A DNA stretch of 64,000 nt, taken from NCBI GenBank assembly GCA_018000455.1, contig JAGNJW010000001.1, forward strand, positions 414,006-478,005, in the 5' to 3' direction. Shown piece by piece: positions 28,201 through 37,027 of the stretch. The stretch is from Acidobacteriota bacterium. Its GTDB lineage: Bacteria > Acidobacteriota > Vicinamibacteria > Vicinamibacterales > UBA2999. Numbering within the stretch: the stretch's first letter is position 1; each line of letters begins with the position of its first letter. Made by a program: the position numbers and the translations under genes. The notes beneath the pieces were generated by a model that made no database searches, had not been told where the DNA came from, and was given only the letters and a program-made list of their open reading frames with translations.

Positions 28201-30687
28201 GGCCGCGTGACGCTGCGGTTGTTCGACGAGGACACCTCGAACAACATCACCGTCACCAACCTCGATGGCTCGACGGCGTCGATCGATCCGGGCTTCAATC
28301 CGGAGACGGCCGTGACGGCCGCCATCTCGGCGCAGGGCGTCGATATCCTTGACCCGCCCGGCGCGACCGAGCCGCCGGCGGTGACGACGACCGGCACCAA
28401 CCTCTTCTATCTGCAGCAGCCGACCAGCGCGCTGCCCGGCGCCCTGCTGTCGCCGCCCGTGCGCGTGCGCATCTGGGACAACACCGGCGCGCCGCTGCCC
28501 GGCGTCACCGTGAGCATCGCGCTCGAGAACCCACCCGTGGGCGTGCTGCTGTCGGGCACGACGACGGCCGTGGCCGACGGCGACGGCATCGCTGAGTTCA
28601 CGGCGCTGGCAGTGAACCTGCCGGCGACCGGCCTGCGTCTGCGCGCGACGGCCACCTCTCCTGGCTCGGTGGCGGCCGGCACGTCGGCGCCCTTCGACGT
28701 GGCGATCGCAGGTGGGCCCGTCAGTCTGTGGCACGCCGACGGCACCGCGCTCGACAGCGTGGGCAGCAACCACGGCACGCTGCAAGGCGGGGCGTCGTAT
28801 GGCCCGGGCCGGATCGGCCCGGCCTTCAGCTTCAGCAACCCGCTTCCGGCGGGCACGGCGGACCAGTACGTGCTGGTGCCCGATGACCCAAGCCTGCGCA
28901 TCACGAACCAGATGACGATGTCGGCGTGGATCTATCCCACCGGACCTGGCACCGGACCCGCGCCGTTTGGCGTGGGCGAGGGCGGGGTCATCGTCAACAA
29001 GGAGTATGCGTATGAAATGGCCCGCTTCGCCGACGGCAGCATCCGCTGGGCGTTCGGCAACGGTGTCGACACCTTTGCCCCCCTTGGTTACTGGATAGAC
29101 TCGGGCGGCACCGCGCCGCTCAACGCCTGGACGCACGTAGCCGTGACGTATGACAACGGCACGGTCACCACCTATATCAACGGCGCGTCCGTGGGCAGTA
29201 TCACACCGCCCGCGATCGTCCTCGGCGCCGGCACCCATACGCTGCGCATCGGCGGGCGTGAGTATGAGCCTGGCGGGGCCAACTTCGACGGCCGCATCGA
29301 CGAGGTCGGCATTCAGGATCGTGCGCTGACGGCGGCCGAGGCGCTGGCGCTCTACAACGGCGCGCTGTTTCAGGTCACCGCCGGTGTCTCGATTGGCAGC
29401 GTCAATGCCATCTTCGACGGTTCCGCCAAGTCGGTTTCGGTGACCACCACGCCCCTTGGCGTGCCGGTGACCGTTCTCTACAACACCAGCCTCACGGCCC
29501 CGAGCGCGATCGGCGCCTACTTCGTGCAGGCGATCGCGTCGCAGAACGGCGACGCTGGCGCGGCGAGCGTCACCCACAAGATCGCGTCGACGTTGCCGGC
29601 GGGCGGCAACGGCGGCGGGCCCTACCCGGCGTCGGGTGCCCTCGGCTGCGGACCAGGTGTCTTCGCCACGGGCGTCCGTCCGTCCACGGTGCCCTACTAC
29701 GGCCTGCTGGGCCATCAACTGCTCTGCGGCGACGGCAACCATCCGGCCAGGGTGTCGGGGCAGGTGCCGACGGGATGGGGGCACACCGTCTACACCGAGG
29801 CCGACGCGGTCTGCGGCCCGGGTGAAGTGATGGTGGGCCTGCACGGCCAGACCGACGCGCCGTTCGGCTTCACGGTGGTGCAGAACATCGGGCCGCGCTG
29901 CCAGCCGGCGATCGGCGGCACCGTCACCGACGTCCCGGCGATTGGCGCCAACTACTCCGGCGATGGCTTCAGCCTCACGTGCAACCCCGGGCAGGCCGTT
30001 ACCGGCGTCGTCGGCGGCATCGGCGAGGTTGTCGACTCCATCGCGCTCGCGTGCGCCGCGCTGCCACCGCCGCCGGCGACGATCACCTCCGTGAGTCCGG
30101 CCGCGCAAGTGGCCGGATCCCAGATGCTGACGATCAACGGCGTCAGTCTCCCGGCCACGGGAGAGACCGACGTGCTCTTCAATCAGGGCGGGTCGGACGT
30201 CACGGCGCAGTACCTGTGGGGTGCCAGCCCGACCCGTGTCATCGCACGCCTGCCCTTCGGCCTGTTGACGCCCGGCATCCCGACGACCGTGCGGCTGAAG
30301 AACCCCGGCAACACCATCACGACCAACGCGTTCCCTGTCACGATCTCGGACACGCCGGGCACGCCCGTCCTCACGTCGCTGCTGAATCAATGCTCCGGCG
30401 GCACGGCGATCACAGCGGTGTTGCCGGGCGGTCCATTCGCCTTCGAAGGTGAAGGCATCGACACTTCGGGCACGACGGCGGTGTGGACCCCGATCACCGC
30501 CATCGGCACCGTGATCACGCAGTCTGGCACGACCTCCACGGGCGGGCCGACCGGTCGGTTGTGTTCGTACTTCCCGGGCGGTGCTCCGGCGGGGCTGACG
30601 TCGGGCACGTGGAGTCTGCAGCTGCGCACTACGGTCGGGGCCTTCACGAGCGCCGACAGCAACGCCATCGCGGTGACGGTGCCGTAG
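25219..30687 (+). CDS. Giant secreted multidomain protein with PDIEN pentapeptide repeats
   Basis: A 1822-residue exported protein. A signal peptide (about 1-34, cut near GLLAQ) leads to a sialidase/BNR-like propeller (about 40-640) interrupted by charged low-complexity loops rich in Asp, His and Arg. Residues 793-892 are 20 tandem pentapeptides, mostly NPDIE. Then come a CARDB-like segment (DVTWTVSNIGNTTAAFNVN), a bacterial Ig-like domain (about 1065-1160), a LamG/concanavalin domain (about 1165-1375) and a C-terminal IPT/TIG-like part. No anchor is seen at the C-terminus. It could be a surface adhesin or polymer-binding protein. ATG 25219 starts the signal peptide; ATG 25174 would put 15 residues ahead of it. 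Its position between an ECF sigma gene and two kinases hints at shared control. Confidence 0.85.
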   Translation: MRPISPRASRIRRAGRFLAIAVALCSGVGLLAQIPGRNVNMVAGLEWPGGDPFLQRQNEPSLAASTRNPLHLVAGSNDYRTVDVPGLPDGSETGDAWVSIYKSFDGGERWSSTLMPGYPQDHSAAGLASPIKGYQAAADPVVRAGTHGLVYYNGLVFDRGENGRSGIFLARFIDKNNQEAGDPIEYLGTSMVASSTGAVFLDKPWMVVDVPRGNSGFCAVGVAPTAADDDDDDHGRRGKVKRNGHRRRGRGDDRRRGNQPPDDGYQYVPAGAIYVAYTAITGEGPSIQAQIFVKRSMDCGVTWSQAMRVSSTADAINQGATLAVSPTSGDLFVAWRRFSTTSVVTADAVMVARLKINGNSFDAPGKARGLRRTHHDDDAEDRIFEHRKKRARVSVAAEVSQIDQGTGPFRFRTNAYPAMAIDGTGRAYVAWSERGFATLNPDPVDGDARILVASTTNGKDFATAVVADEQQQLGHQLMPSLAFAGGKLMLVYYDLRETKAQLFGRFIDDALSTNGKRHTIDIRAALGSPGAVPAFAPSVRVSDYLMGFRNSTSLLEALQVNPPNLPMFRLGTVPFIGDYIDVAPSPAFVPAANGEWIYNTASNGQMPTFHAVWTDNRDVRPPLDGNWANYTPPTINGQLPGTSLFDPTQQVAVCYAGNAGSRNQNIYTARIGGGLLVGAPGNAKQLSPTVQRGFVVFAQNQTTTTRTFRMTLLAQPPGGRASFEQFPLPPYTASSPPPLTTIDVRVPARSTASRTVYATSSDPKAQLSISVTEVGAVGGATVPGGLAGRAVINPDIENPDIENPDIENPDIENPDIENAEVYNPDIENPDIENPDIENPDIENPDIENPDIENVRVANPDIENIGVGNPDIENPDIENPDIENPDIENPDIENGAIADVTWTVSNIGNTTAAFNVNLFLAAAGVPSGINTQLVVYKVYKTPVLAPNGCDLRTETRNVILYNVPNPNFVTPGQGLPDQNDPADTNATLWLNPGEVGRVTLRLFDEDTSNNITVTNLDGSTASIDPGFNPETAVTAAISAQGVDILDPPGATEPPAVTTTGTNLFYLQQPTSALPGALLSPPVRVRIWDNTGAPLPGVTVSIALENPPVGVLLSGTTTAVADGDGIAEFTALAVNLPATGLRLRATATSPGSVAAGTSAPFDVAIAGGPVSLWHADGTALDSVGSNHGTLQGGASYGPGRIGPAFSFSNPLPAGTADQYVLVPDDPSLRITNQMTMSAWIYPTGPGTGPAPFGVGEGGVIVNKEYAYEMARFADGSIRWAFGNGVDTFAPLGYWIDSGGTAPLNAWTHVAVTYDNGTVTTYINGASVGSITPPAIVLGAGTHTLRIGGREYEPGGANFDGRIDEVGIQDRALTAAEALALYNGALFQVTAGVSIGSVNAIFDGSAKSVSVTTTPLGVPVTVLYNTSLTAPSAIGAYFVQAIASQNGDAGAASVTHKIASTLPAGGNGGGPYPASGALGCGPGVFATGVRPSTVPYYGLLGHQLLCGDGNHPARVSGQVPTGWGHTVYTEADAVCGPGEVMVGLHGQTDAPFGFTVVQNIGPRCQPAIGGTVTDVPAIGANYSGDGFSLTCNPGQAVTGVVGGIGEVVDSIALACAALPPPPATITSVSPAAQVAGSQMLTINGVSLPATGETDVLFNQGGSDVTAQYLWGASPTRVIARLPFGLLTPGIPTTVRLKNPGNTITTNAFPVTISDTPGTPVLTSLLNQCSGGTAITAVLPGGPFAFEGEGIDTSGTTAVWTPITAIGTVITQSGTTSTGGPTGRLCSYFPGGAPAGLTSGTWSLQLRTTVGAFTSADSNAIAVTVP
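27595..27894 (+). repeat. 20 tandem 15-bp units coding for NPDIE pentapeptides
   Basis: The unit is AACCCGGACATCGAG with mainly silent changes (aat for aac, gatatc for gacatc). Seventeen of 20 units encode NPDIE; the three others are NAEVY, NVRVA and NIGVG. The pattern N-x-x-[IV]-x is kept in all. It is coding and in frame, 300 bp in all, without spacers. Confidence 0.97.
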
Positions 30688-30792
30688 GGCGGCGAGCGCC
30701 AGACGCTCGAGCGCGACAACATCGGCGGGCAGGGGCAGAGGCCTTTGCCCGTCGCGTTGTTTCGTGTGCAACGTGCGATGATTCCGGGACGA

Positions 30793-33700
30793 ATGCCCAA
30801 CGATCCTGCGGCGTGGACCGGGCGGGGCGGCGATGGCGATCCGACGATCGCGCCGTTCACGGCGGATCACACCCCGAACCCCGGCGCCACGACCTCGATC
30901 ACGGACGAACTGACCGGGGTACCACGCCAGAACCCTGCGCCCACCGGAGGCGGTGGTGACGCCGACGACGACCGGACAATCGCGCCGGAGGTGACGGCGG
31001 CCGACGCTGCTCTGACCATGGCGCCACCGGCGCCAGCCGACGACCCAGAGAGCACGATTGCGCCGCCAGGGGCGGCCTACGTGCCCGGCGCGCCGCTCGT
31101 GCCCGGCACGAAACTCGGCACTCGTTACACGGTGCTCAAGATCCTCGGCCGCGGCGGCATGGGCGCCGTCTACCAGGCCTACGACGACGAGCTCGGCGTG
31201 GCCGTCGCCATCAAGACCATCCTCTCCGGCGAGGGCAGCGACGCGCACACGATGCGCGATCAGGTCAGCCGCTTCAAGAGCGAGCTGCTGCTGGCGCGGC
31301 AGGTCACGCACAAGAACGTCGTCCGCATCCACGACCTCGGCGAGTTCAGCGGCCTCAAGTACATCACCATGTCGTACGTCGCCGGCGAGACGCTGGCGGC
31401 GCTCGTGGCGCGCAACGGTCCGCTACCGGTGCCGCAGGTGCTGGCGCTCGCGCGCCAGATCGCCGATGGCATGGCGGCGGCCCACGAGGTGGGCGTCGTG
31501 CACCGCGACATGAAACCCGAGAACGTGATGGTGACGCCGGACGGCCAGGCGCTCATCATGGACTTCGGCATCGCCTCGTCGTCGCAAGGCGGCTCGAAGG
31601 ACGGCGGGCCGATTGTCGGCACCATCCCCTTCATGGCGCCCGAGCAGGCGCGTGGGCAGGTCGTCGACGCTCGCGCCGATATCTACGCGTTCGGGCTCAT
31701 CCTCTACGACATGCTGCTCGGCCGGAAGCGGCAGAAGCGTCATGCCAGCGCGATGGACGAACTGCGCTCGCGCTTCGCGGCACCGCCGGCGTCGCTGCGC
31801 AGCGAGCGCCCGGACGTTCCCGAAGCGCTCGAAGCCGTGATCATGCGCGCGCTCCAGCCCGCGCCCACCGATCGCTACGCCGACACGGCGGCGCTCAAGG
31901 ACGCGCTCTCGACGCTCACCGACGAGGGCCATCTGCGCCCTGTCGAGGTGCCGCGGGCGCGGTGGCCGGCGATTGCCGCCAGCACGGTCATGACGGCCCT
32001 CATCGCTTCTGGCGTCTGGTGGTGGATCACACCGCCGGTCATCGTGGAAAAGGCGCCAGTGTCGGTGCTGGTTGCCGACTTCGAGAACAAGACCGGCGAC
32101 CCGGTGTTCGACGGCGTCGTCGAGCAGGCGCTCGGGCTCGGCATCGAAAGCGCCAGCTTCGTCACGCAGTATCCGCGTCGCGATGCGCTGCGCGTGGCTG
32201 CCGGCATCAAGGCTGGCGCCCGCCTCGACGAGCAGACGGCGCGGCTCGTCGCCTTGCGCGAGGGCGTGGCACGCGTGCTGGTCGGTTCGGTTGAGGCGGC
32301 CGGCTCGCAGTTCCGCATTACCGCGCGGCTGCTCGGCGCCGGCAACGACCAGTCGGTGGAGGAGTCGTCGCTGACGGTCGAGGCGGCCGATCGCAACGGC
32401 GTGCTCGATGCCGTCGGGCGCCTGGCCGGCGACGTGCGTGAAGCGCTCGGCGACGAGACGGTCGGTGAGGCCGAGGGCACGGCGCCGGAGACCTTCACGG
32501 CGGCCAGCCTCGAAGCCGCGGCGGCCTATGCCAAGGCGCAAGACCTGCAGATCGCCGGGCGCGTCGAAGACGCGATTACCCAGTATCAGGAGACCTTGCG
32601 CCTCGATCCCGAGTTGGGCCGCGCCTACTCGGGCCTGGCCGCGCAGTACACCAACCTCGGCCGCACCGCCGATGCCGAGGCCAGCTACGAGTTGGCGCTG
32701 GCGCGGCTCGACCGCATGACCGATCGTGAGAAGTACCGCACGCGCGGCAGCTACTATTTGTTCGCGCGCAAGCCGGAACTGGCCGCACAGGAGTTCACCG
32801 CGCTCGTCAAGGCTTACCCGGCCGACACGAGCGGCCTGTCGAACCTGGCGCTTGCTTCGTTCTACCAGCGCGACATGGCGCAGGCCCTCGAGCAGGGGCG
32901 GCGGGCGGCGGCGATCTTCCCCAACAACGTGCTGCGGCAATCGAACGTGGCGCTCTACGCGATGTACGCCGGGCAGTTCGAGGACGCGATCGCGGCGTCG
33001 CTCGAGGTTCACGAGTTGAACCCCACCCACCTCAAGGCCTTCGTCGCCCGGGCGCTCTCGCAGCTCGCACTCGGACGCTTCGACCAAGCGCGTGCCACCT
33101 ACGAGGCGCTCGGCCAGACCAGCGCGGCCGGGGCGTCGTTTGCCGCCATCGGCCTGGCGGATCTGGCCGCGGCACAAGGGCGTTTCACCGACGCTGTCGC
33201 CGCGCTGACCGCGGGCATCGCGGCCGACGATGCGGCGGGCTTTGCCACGCCAGCCGCGACCAAGCGCGTGGCGCTGGCGGAAGTGCTCCTCGTTCAGGGC
33301 CAACCCGCGGCCGCCCGCCGCGAGGCCGAGGCCGCGGCCGAGGCTGTCGAATCAGGCAACCTGCGCGCCGCCGCCGGTCTCGTGCTGGCCGCGGCTGGCG
33401 CCGCTGGTCCGGCCGAACGCCTGGCCGGCACGCTGGCGACGAGCCTCGAGCCCGATCCGCAGGCCTTCGGGCGGCTCGTGCTGGCCGAACTCGCCTTGGC
33501 CCGCAAGGACCCACGCAAGGCGGTCGACTACGGCCGCGAGGCGCAGAAACTCGCCGATACCTGGCAGGGGCGCGTCATCCTCGGTCGCGCCTATCTCGGC
33601 GTGAACGCCTTCCCCGAGGCCTACACCGAATTCGAGGCCGCGCTGAAGCGCGCCGGCGAGGCATCGGCCGTCTACCTCGACGACGTGCCCACCTACCGGC

Positions 33701-33855
33701 TCCTGGTTCCGGTCTACTACTACATGGGTCTGGCGCAGGAGGGGCTGAAGAGTCCGGCGGCCAAAGCGTCCTTCGAGACCTACCTCGGGTTGCGCGGCGA
33801 GGGCGATCGGCACCCCTTCCTCGACGCCGCGCGGCAGCGCACCCAGGCGCCCTGA
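30793..33855 (+). CDS. Ser/Thr protein kinase with TPR C-terminal half
   Basis: A receptor-like kinase of about 1020 residues. A Pro/Thr-rich leader of about 105 residues precedes the kinase domain (YTVLKILGRGGMGAVYQA glycine loop, VAIKTI lysine, HRDMKPEN at about 237, DFGIAS). A membrane helix (about 392-412, ATVMTALIASGVWWWI) is followed by a region with a FlgO/TolB-like alpha-beta part and then TPR helices to the end, expected outside the membrane. The start is uncertain: TTG 30745, ATG 30778 and ATG 30793 are in frame; ATG 30793 is preferred because a GATGAT box lies 11 bases upstream. The threonines in the leader (DPTIAPF, ESTIAPP) are likely autophosphorylation or FHA-docking sites. Confidence 0.88.
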   Translation: MPNDPAAWTGRGGDGDPTIAPFTADHTPNPGATTSITDELTGVPRQNPAPTGGGGDADDDRTIAPEVTAADAALTMAPPAPADDPESTIAPPGAAYVPGAPLVPGTKLGTRYTVLKILGRGGMGAVYQAYDDELGVAVAIKTILSGEGSDAHTMRDQVSRFKSELLLARQVTHKNVVRIHDLGEFSGLKYITMSYVAGETLAALVARNGPLPVPQVLALARQIADGMAAAHEVGVVHRDMKPENVMVTPDGQALIMDFGIASSSQGGSKDGGPIVGTIPFMAPEQARGQVVDARADIYAFGLILYDMLLGRKRQKRHASAMDELRSRFAAPPASLRSERPDVPEALEAVIMRALQPAPTDRYADTAALKDALSTLTDEGHLRPVEVPRARWPAIAASTVMTALIASGVWWWITPPVIVEKAPVSVLVADFENKTGDPVFDGVVEQALGLGIESASFVTQYPRRDALRVAAGIKAGARLDEQTARLVALREGVARVLVGSVEAAGSQFRITARLLGAGNDQSVEESSLTVEAADRNGVLDAVGRLAGDVREALGDETVGEAEGTAPETFTAASLEAAAAYAKAQDLQIAGRVEDAITQYQETLRLDPELGRAYSGLAAQYTNLGRTADAEASYELALARLDRMTDREKYRTRGSYYLFARKPELAAQEFTALVKAYPADTSGLSNLALASFYQRDMAQALEQGRRAAAIFPNNVLRQSNVALYAMYAGQFEDAIAASLEVHELNPTHLKAFVARALSQLALGRFDQARATYEALGQTSAAGASFAAIGLADLAAAQGRFTDAVAALTAGIAADDAAGFATPAATKRVALAEVLLVQGQPAAARREAEAAAEAVESGNLRAAAGLVLAAAGAAGPAERLAGTLATSLEPDPQAFGRLVLAELALARKDPRKAVDYGREAQKLADTWQGRVILGRAYLGVNAFPEAYTEFEAALKRAGEASAVYLDDVPTYRLLVPVYYYMGLAQEGLKSPAAKASFETYLGLRGEGDRHPFLDAARQRTQAP

Positions 33856-33888
33856 GGCGGTCGGCGGCCGCGTCGTCGCCAGCGGTGG

Positions 33889-33894
33889 GATAAT
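33889..33894 (+). promoter_or_regulatory. GATAAT -10 box that decides the start of the second kinase
   Basis: GATAAT overlaps the first ATG (33893) of the kinase reading frame. Transcription from it would begin around 33901-33903, so the ATG would not be in the mRNA and the GTG at 33905 is the first possible start. Confidence 0.45.
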
Positions 33895-33904
33895 GCCCGC
33901 TGGC

Positions 33905-36850
33905 GTGGCTTCCCTCGATCCCCCGCGCTGGCAGCGCACCCGCGAGATTTTCGACGCGGTGGCCGACCTCGATCCGGCGGCGCGCCCGGCGCGCCTAGCC
34001 GCTCTGTGCGCCGGCGACGAGGCGCTGCTCCACGAGGTGGAGTCGCTGCTCACGCACGACCGCTCGTCGGATGATGCTCTCGGCCGGGTCGTGGAGGAGG
34101 CCGCCCGCGGGGCCGCCGACGCCGCGTCGGTGACCGGCCCCGGCAAGACGCTCCTGCACTATCGCATCACCGGGCCGATCGGCGAAGGCGGCATGGGCAT
34201 CGTCTGGCGGGCGCTCGACGAGACGCTGGGCCGCGACGTGGCCATCAAGGTGCTGCCGCCGGGTGTCGGCGATGATCCGCGGCGCCTGGCGCGCTTCGAA
34301 CGCGAAGCCAAGGTGCTGGCGTCGCTCAATCACTCCAACATCGGCGCCATCTTCAGCCTGCACCAGGTGGACGGCGTGCGCTTTCTGGCCATGGAGTACG
34401 TGCCAGGCGAGGATCTCGCGGCCAGGCTCCTGCGCGGCCCCATCCCGCTCGACGAGGCCCTGCGCATCGCCCGGCAGATCGCCGACGCCCTCGAAGAAGC
34501 GCACGAGCAAGGCGTCGTGCACCGCGACCTCAAGCCGGCCAACGTGAAGTTGACACCGGCCGGCCGGGTGAAGGTGCTCGATTTCGGCCTGGCGAAGGCG
34601 TTCTCCGAGAGTCCCACCGCCGACCCCGGCACCTCGACCTCGAGCGACTCGGCGCTGGCACAGCTCACGACCAGGGAAGGCGTCCTGCTCGGCACCGCCG
34701 CCTACATGCCGCCGGAGCAGGCCCGCGGGTTGTCGGTCGACAAGCGCGCCGACATCTGGGCGTTCGGCGCGGTGCTCTACGAGATGCTGACCGGTGCGCG
34801 TCCGTTCGCCGGCGCCGCGGTGGTCGACGTGCTCGCCGCCGTGGTCGCCACCGAACCCGACTGGACGCGCCTGCCGCCGGGAACGCCGCTGGCCGTCGAG
34901 CGGTTGCTGCGCCGGTGTCTGCAGAAGGACGCGCGGCAGCGGCTGCGTGACATCGGCGATGCCCGCATCGAACTCGAGCACCTGCTGACGGCCTCCGGGG
35001 ACGCCGGCGTTCCCGTGACGTCGGGCAAGACTGTTACCAGCCTCGCCGGCGCGGCCGGCCGGCGCATGTGGTGGCGCGAGGCCGCGGTCTTCGCGGCCGG
35101 CGCGCTCGTGGCCGGCCTGGTGGCCTGGCGGCTCACGGTGGTCCCGACGGCGCCGGCGGCGATCGAGCGCCTCAATATCGACGTGCCCTCCGGCACGCAG
35201 CTCGTGGATACCGTGGGCGCGGTGCGACAGTCGCTTGCCTTGTCGAGCGACGGCACGCGGCTGGTCTTCCTCGTGCGTGAACGTGACGGACGCCGCCAGC
35301 TGTATCTGCGCCGCCTCGATCGGGTCGAGGCCGAACCCGTCGCTGGCGCCGAGGGGGGTGATATGCCGTTTCTGTCGCCCGATGGCCAGTGGCTCGGGTT
35401 CGCCGCCGACGGCAAGCTCAAGAAAGTGCTGCTTAGTGGCGGGCAGCCGGTCGTCATCTGCGACGCCCCCGAGCCGCGCGGCGCCAGCTGGGGCGGCGAC
35501 GGCACGATCGTCTTCGCCGCCGGCGTGCGCGGTGGCTTGTCGCGCGTCTCGGCAGCGGGCGGGACGCCGACGGCGTTCACGACGCTCGACCCCGCCCGTG
35601 GCGAATCGAGCCATCGGTGGCCGCTCGTGTTGCCGGGCAGTCGCGGTGTCGTTTTCAATGTCGAGCCGGTCGACAACACCGATGACCAGCGTGACATCGA
35701 CATGGTCGACGTGATGACCGGCGAGCGCCGCACGCTGGTGCGCAACGGGACCTACGCGCGCTATACCGCCGGTGCACTGCTCTACGGGCAGGCAGGCAGC
35801 CTCTACGCCCTGCCGTTCGACGCCGCCCGCCTCACCGTCACCGGCCCGGCGGCGCCCGTCCTCGGCGACGTGCGCATGGATCTTGCGGCCACGGGCCGTG
35901 TGTTTGCCGACGTCGCCCTGTCTGGAGCTCTCGCCTACGTGCCAGGCTTCCCGCGTCCGGGCGTGCGCCGGCTGGTCTGGATGGATCGCGAGGGCGTTGC
36001 GACGCCGGTCACGACCGAAACGCGTGCCTATCGCGGAGGGCGCTTGTCGCCAGACGGGCGCAGCCTGGCGGTGACCATCCAGGACGCCGGAAACACGGCG
36101 TTGTGGCTCTTCGATCTCGGCCGCCGCACCTGGAATCGGCTGACGACCGAAGGCGAGGCGGTGACGCCGTCGTGGACGCCCGACAGCCGCCGCATCCTCT
36201 TCTCAGCGAACTTGCGCAACGGCGCCGGCATTCACGTCGTGCCGGCCGATGGCAGTGCGCCGCCGTCGCCGATCGCCGCCGCGGGCACGCAGCTCATCGA
36301 CATGCCCGAGGTGCAGCCCGACGGGCGCCAGGCCCTCGTCGCCCTCCAGGACGCGAGCGGTGACGACATCTACCGGCTGTCGCTCGATGGCCGCGCCACC
36401 CTGGAGCCCGTCGTCACCGGCCTCGGCAGTCAGGTCTCGCCGGCGCGGTCGCCGAGCGGCCGCTTCCTGGCCTACTCGTCGAACGAATCGGGCCGCCGCG
36501 AGATCTTCGTCCGCGCGATGACTGGCGAGGAGCAGAAGTGGACGGTCTCGGTGGCCGGCGGCAGCACGCCGCGATGGCGCCAGGATGAACGCGAGCTCTT
36601 CTACGTGGAAGGCACACGGCTGATGGTCGTGTCCGTCGCGCCCGCGGGCATGCCGTCGTTCGGCACGCCGCGCGCCCTCTTCGACGAGCCGGGGCTGACG
36701 GCGAGCGCGACCGACCTCGGCCGCTACGACGTGACACCCGATGGCCAGCGTTTTCTCGTCGTGCAGCCCGAAGCCTGGGAAATCGCGCCACTCTCGATCG
36801 TCGTTGTCCCGCGCTTCGGCCGGGAACTCACGGCGCGTCTGCCGCGCTAG
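33905..36850 (+). CDS. Ser/Thr protein kinase with PD40 beta-propeller sensor
   Basis: A 981-residue receptor-like kinase. The N-terminal leader (PPRWQRTREIFDAVADLDPAA) is typical of acidobacterial PD40 kinases. The kinase has the glycine loop IGEGGMGIVWRA, VAIKVLP lysine, HRDLKPANV at about 206, DFGLAKAF, and the activation segment GTAAYMPPEQARG. One membrane helix at about 394-412 separates it from a WD40-like PD40 propeller (repeated SPDGQWLGFAADG, SPDGRSLAVTIQD, SPSGRFLAYSSN) that should sense a periplasmic signal. GTG 33905 is chosen over ATG 33893 on promoter grounds. It follows the first kinase by about 50 bases. Confidence 0.9.
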   Translation: MASLDPPRWQRTREIFDAVADLDPAARPARLAALCAGDEALLHEVESLLTHDRSSDDALGRVVEEAARGAADAASVTGPGKTLLHYRITGPIGEGGMGIVWRALDETLGRDVAIKVLPPGVGDDPRRLARFEREAKVLASLNHSNIGAIFSLHQVDGVRFLAMEYVPGEDLAARLLRGPIPLDEALRIARQIADALEEAHEQGVVHRDLKPANVKLTPAGRVKVLDFGLAKAFSESPTADPGTSTSSDSALAQLTTREGVLLGTAAYMPPEQARGLSVDKRADIWAFGAVLYEMLTGARPFAGAAVVDVLAAVVATEPDWTRLPPGTPLAVERLLRRCLQKDARQRLRDIGDARIELEHLLTASGDAGVPVTSGKTVTSLAGAAGRRMWWREAAVFAAGALVAGLVAWRLTVVPTAPAAIERLNIDVPSGTQLVDTVGAVRQSLALSSDGTRLVFLVRERDGRRQLYLRRLDRVEAEPVAGAEGGDMPFLSPDGQWLGFAADGKLKKVLLSGGQPVVICDAPEPRGASWGGDGTIVFAAGVRGGLSRVSAAGGTPTAFTTLDPARGESSHRWPLVLPGSRGVVFNVEPVDNTDDQRDIDMVDVMTGERRTLVRNGTYARYTAGALLYGQAGSLYALPFDAARLTVTGPAAPVLGDVRMDLAATGRVFADVALSGALAYVPGFPRPGVRRLVWMDREGVATPVTTETRAYRGGRLSPDGRSLAVTIQDAGNTALWLFDLGRRTWNRLTTEGEAVTPSWTPDSRRILFSANLRNGAGIHVVPADGSAPPSPIAAAGTQLIDMPEVQPDGRQALVALQDASGDDIYRLSLDGRATLEPVVTGLGSQVSPARSPSGRFLAYSSNESGRREIFVRAMTGEEQKWTVSVAGGSTPRWRQDERELFYVEGTRLMVVSVAPAGMPSFGTPRALFDEPGLTASATDLGRYDVTPDGQRFLVVQPEAWEIAPLSIVVVPRFGRELTARLPR

Positions 36851-36925
36851 CTGCGCATTCTCGACAACGATGAAGAGTTGCCCGGCCCGTCGCTGAACGC
36901 CGTGTGCCGGTCTTCGTCTGGCGCT
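36851..36925 (+). pseudogene. Short relic of a MoxR/Bat-like reading frame
   Basis: Directly after the kinase stop the sequence reads LRILDNDEELPGPS, matching LRILDKDEELLGPS at 24136 in the decayed MoxR/VWA locus; most base differences fall in third codon positions, so it is diverged coding sequence and not a fresh copy. A further 14-base match (gtgccggtcttcgt) follows but in another frame and after a deletion. It has no start and is not expected to be made. Confidence 0.55.
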
Positions 36926-36975
36926 GCTGCTTGCCGGGAGCCGCGGTGCTTCAGCCAACAGCGGCGCAACAAGGG

Positions 36976-37006
36976 AAAAGGGCCGGTGGCGACCACCGGC
37001 CCTTTT
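36976..37006. terminator. Bidirectional intrinsic terminator
   Basis: A perfect 14-bp stem (AAAAGGGCCGGTGG and CCACCGGCCCTTTT) around a CGA loop. The A-run on one side and T-run on the other make it work on both strands, between the kinase gene and the convergent TonB receptor gene. Confidence 0.9.
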
Positions 37007-37027
37007 CGAGAGTGCAGAGGGAGCTGC

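Noticed and set aside
26656..31332. 1558-codon open frame on the minus strand opposite the giant secreted gene
   Set aside because: It is a GC-rich shadow: composition is Arg/His/Gly-rich, no domain is seen, and it runs through the plus-strand repeat array.
33995..35614. Long minus-strand frame opposite the PD40 kinase
   Set aside because: Shadow of the kinase; Arg/Ala-rich with no signal or motif.
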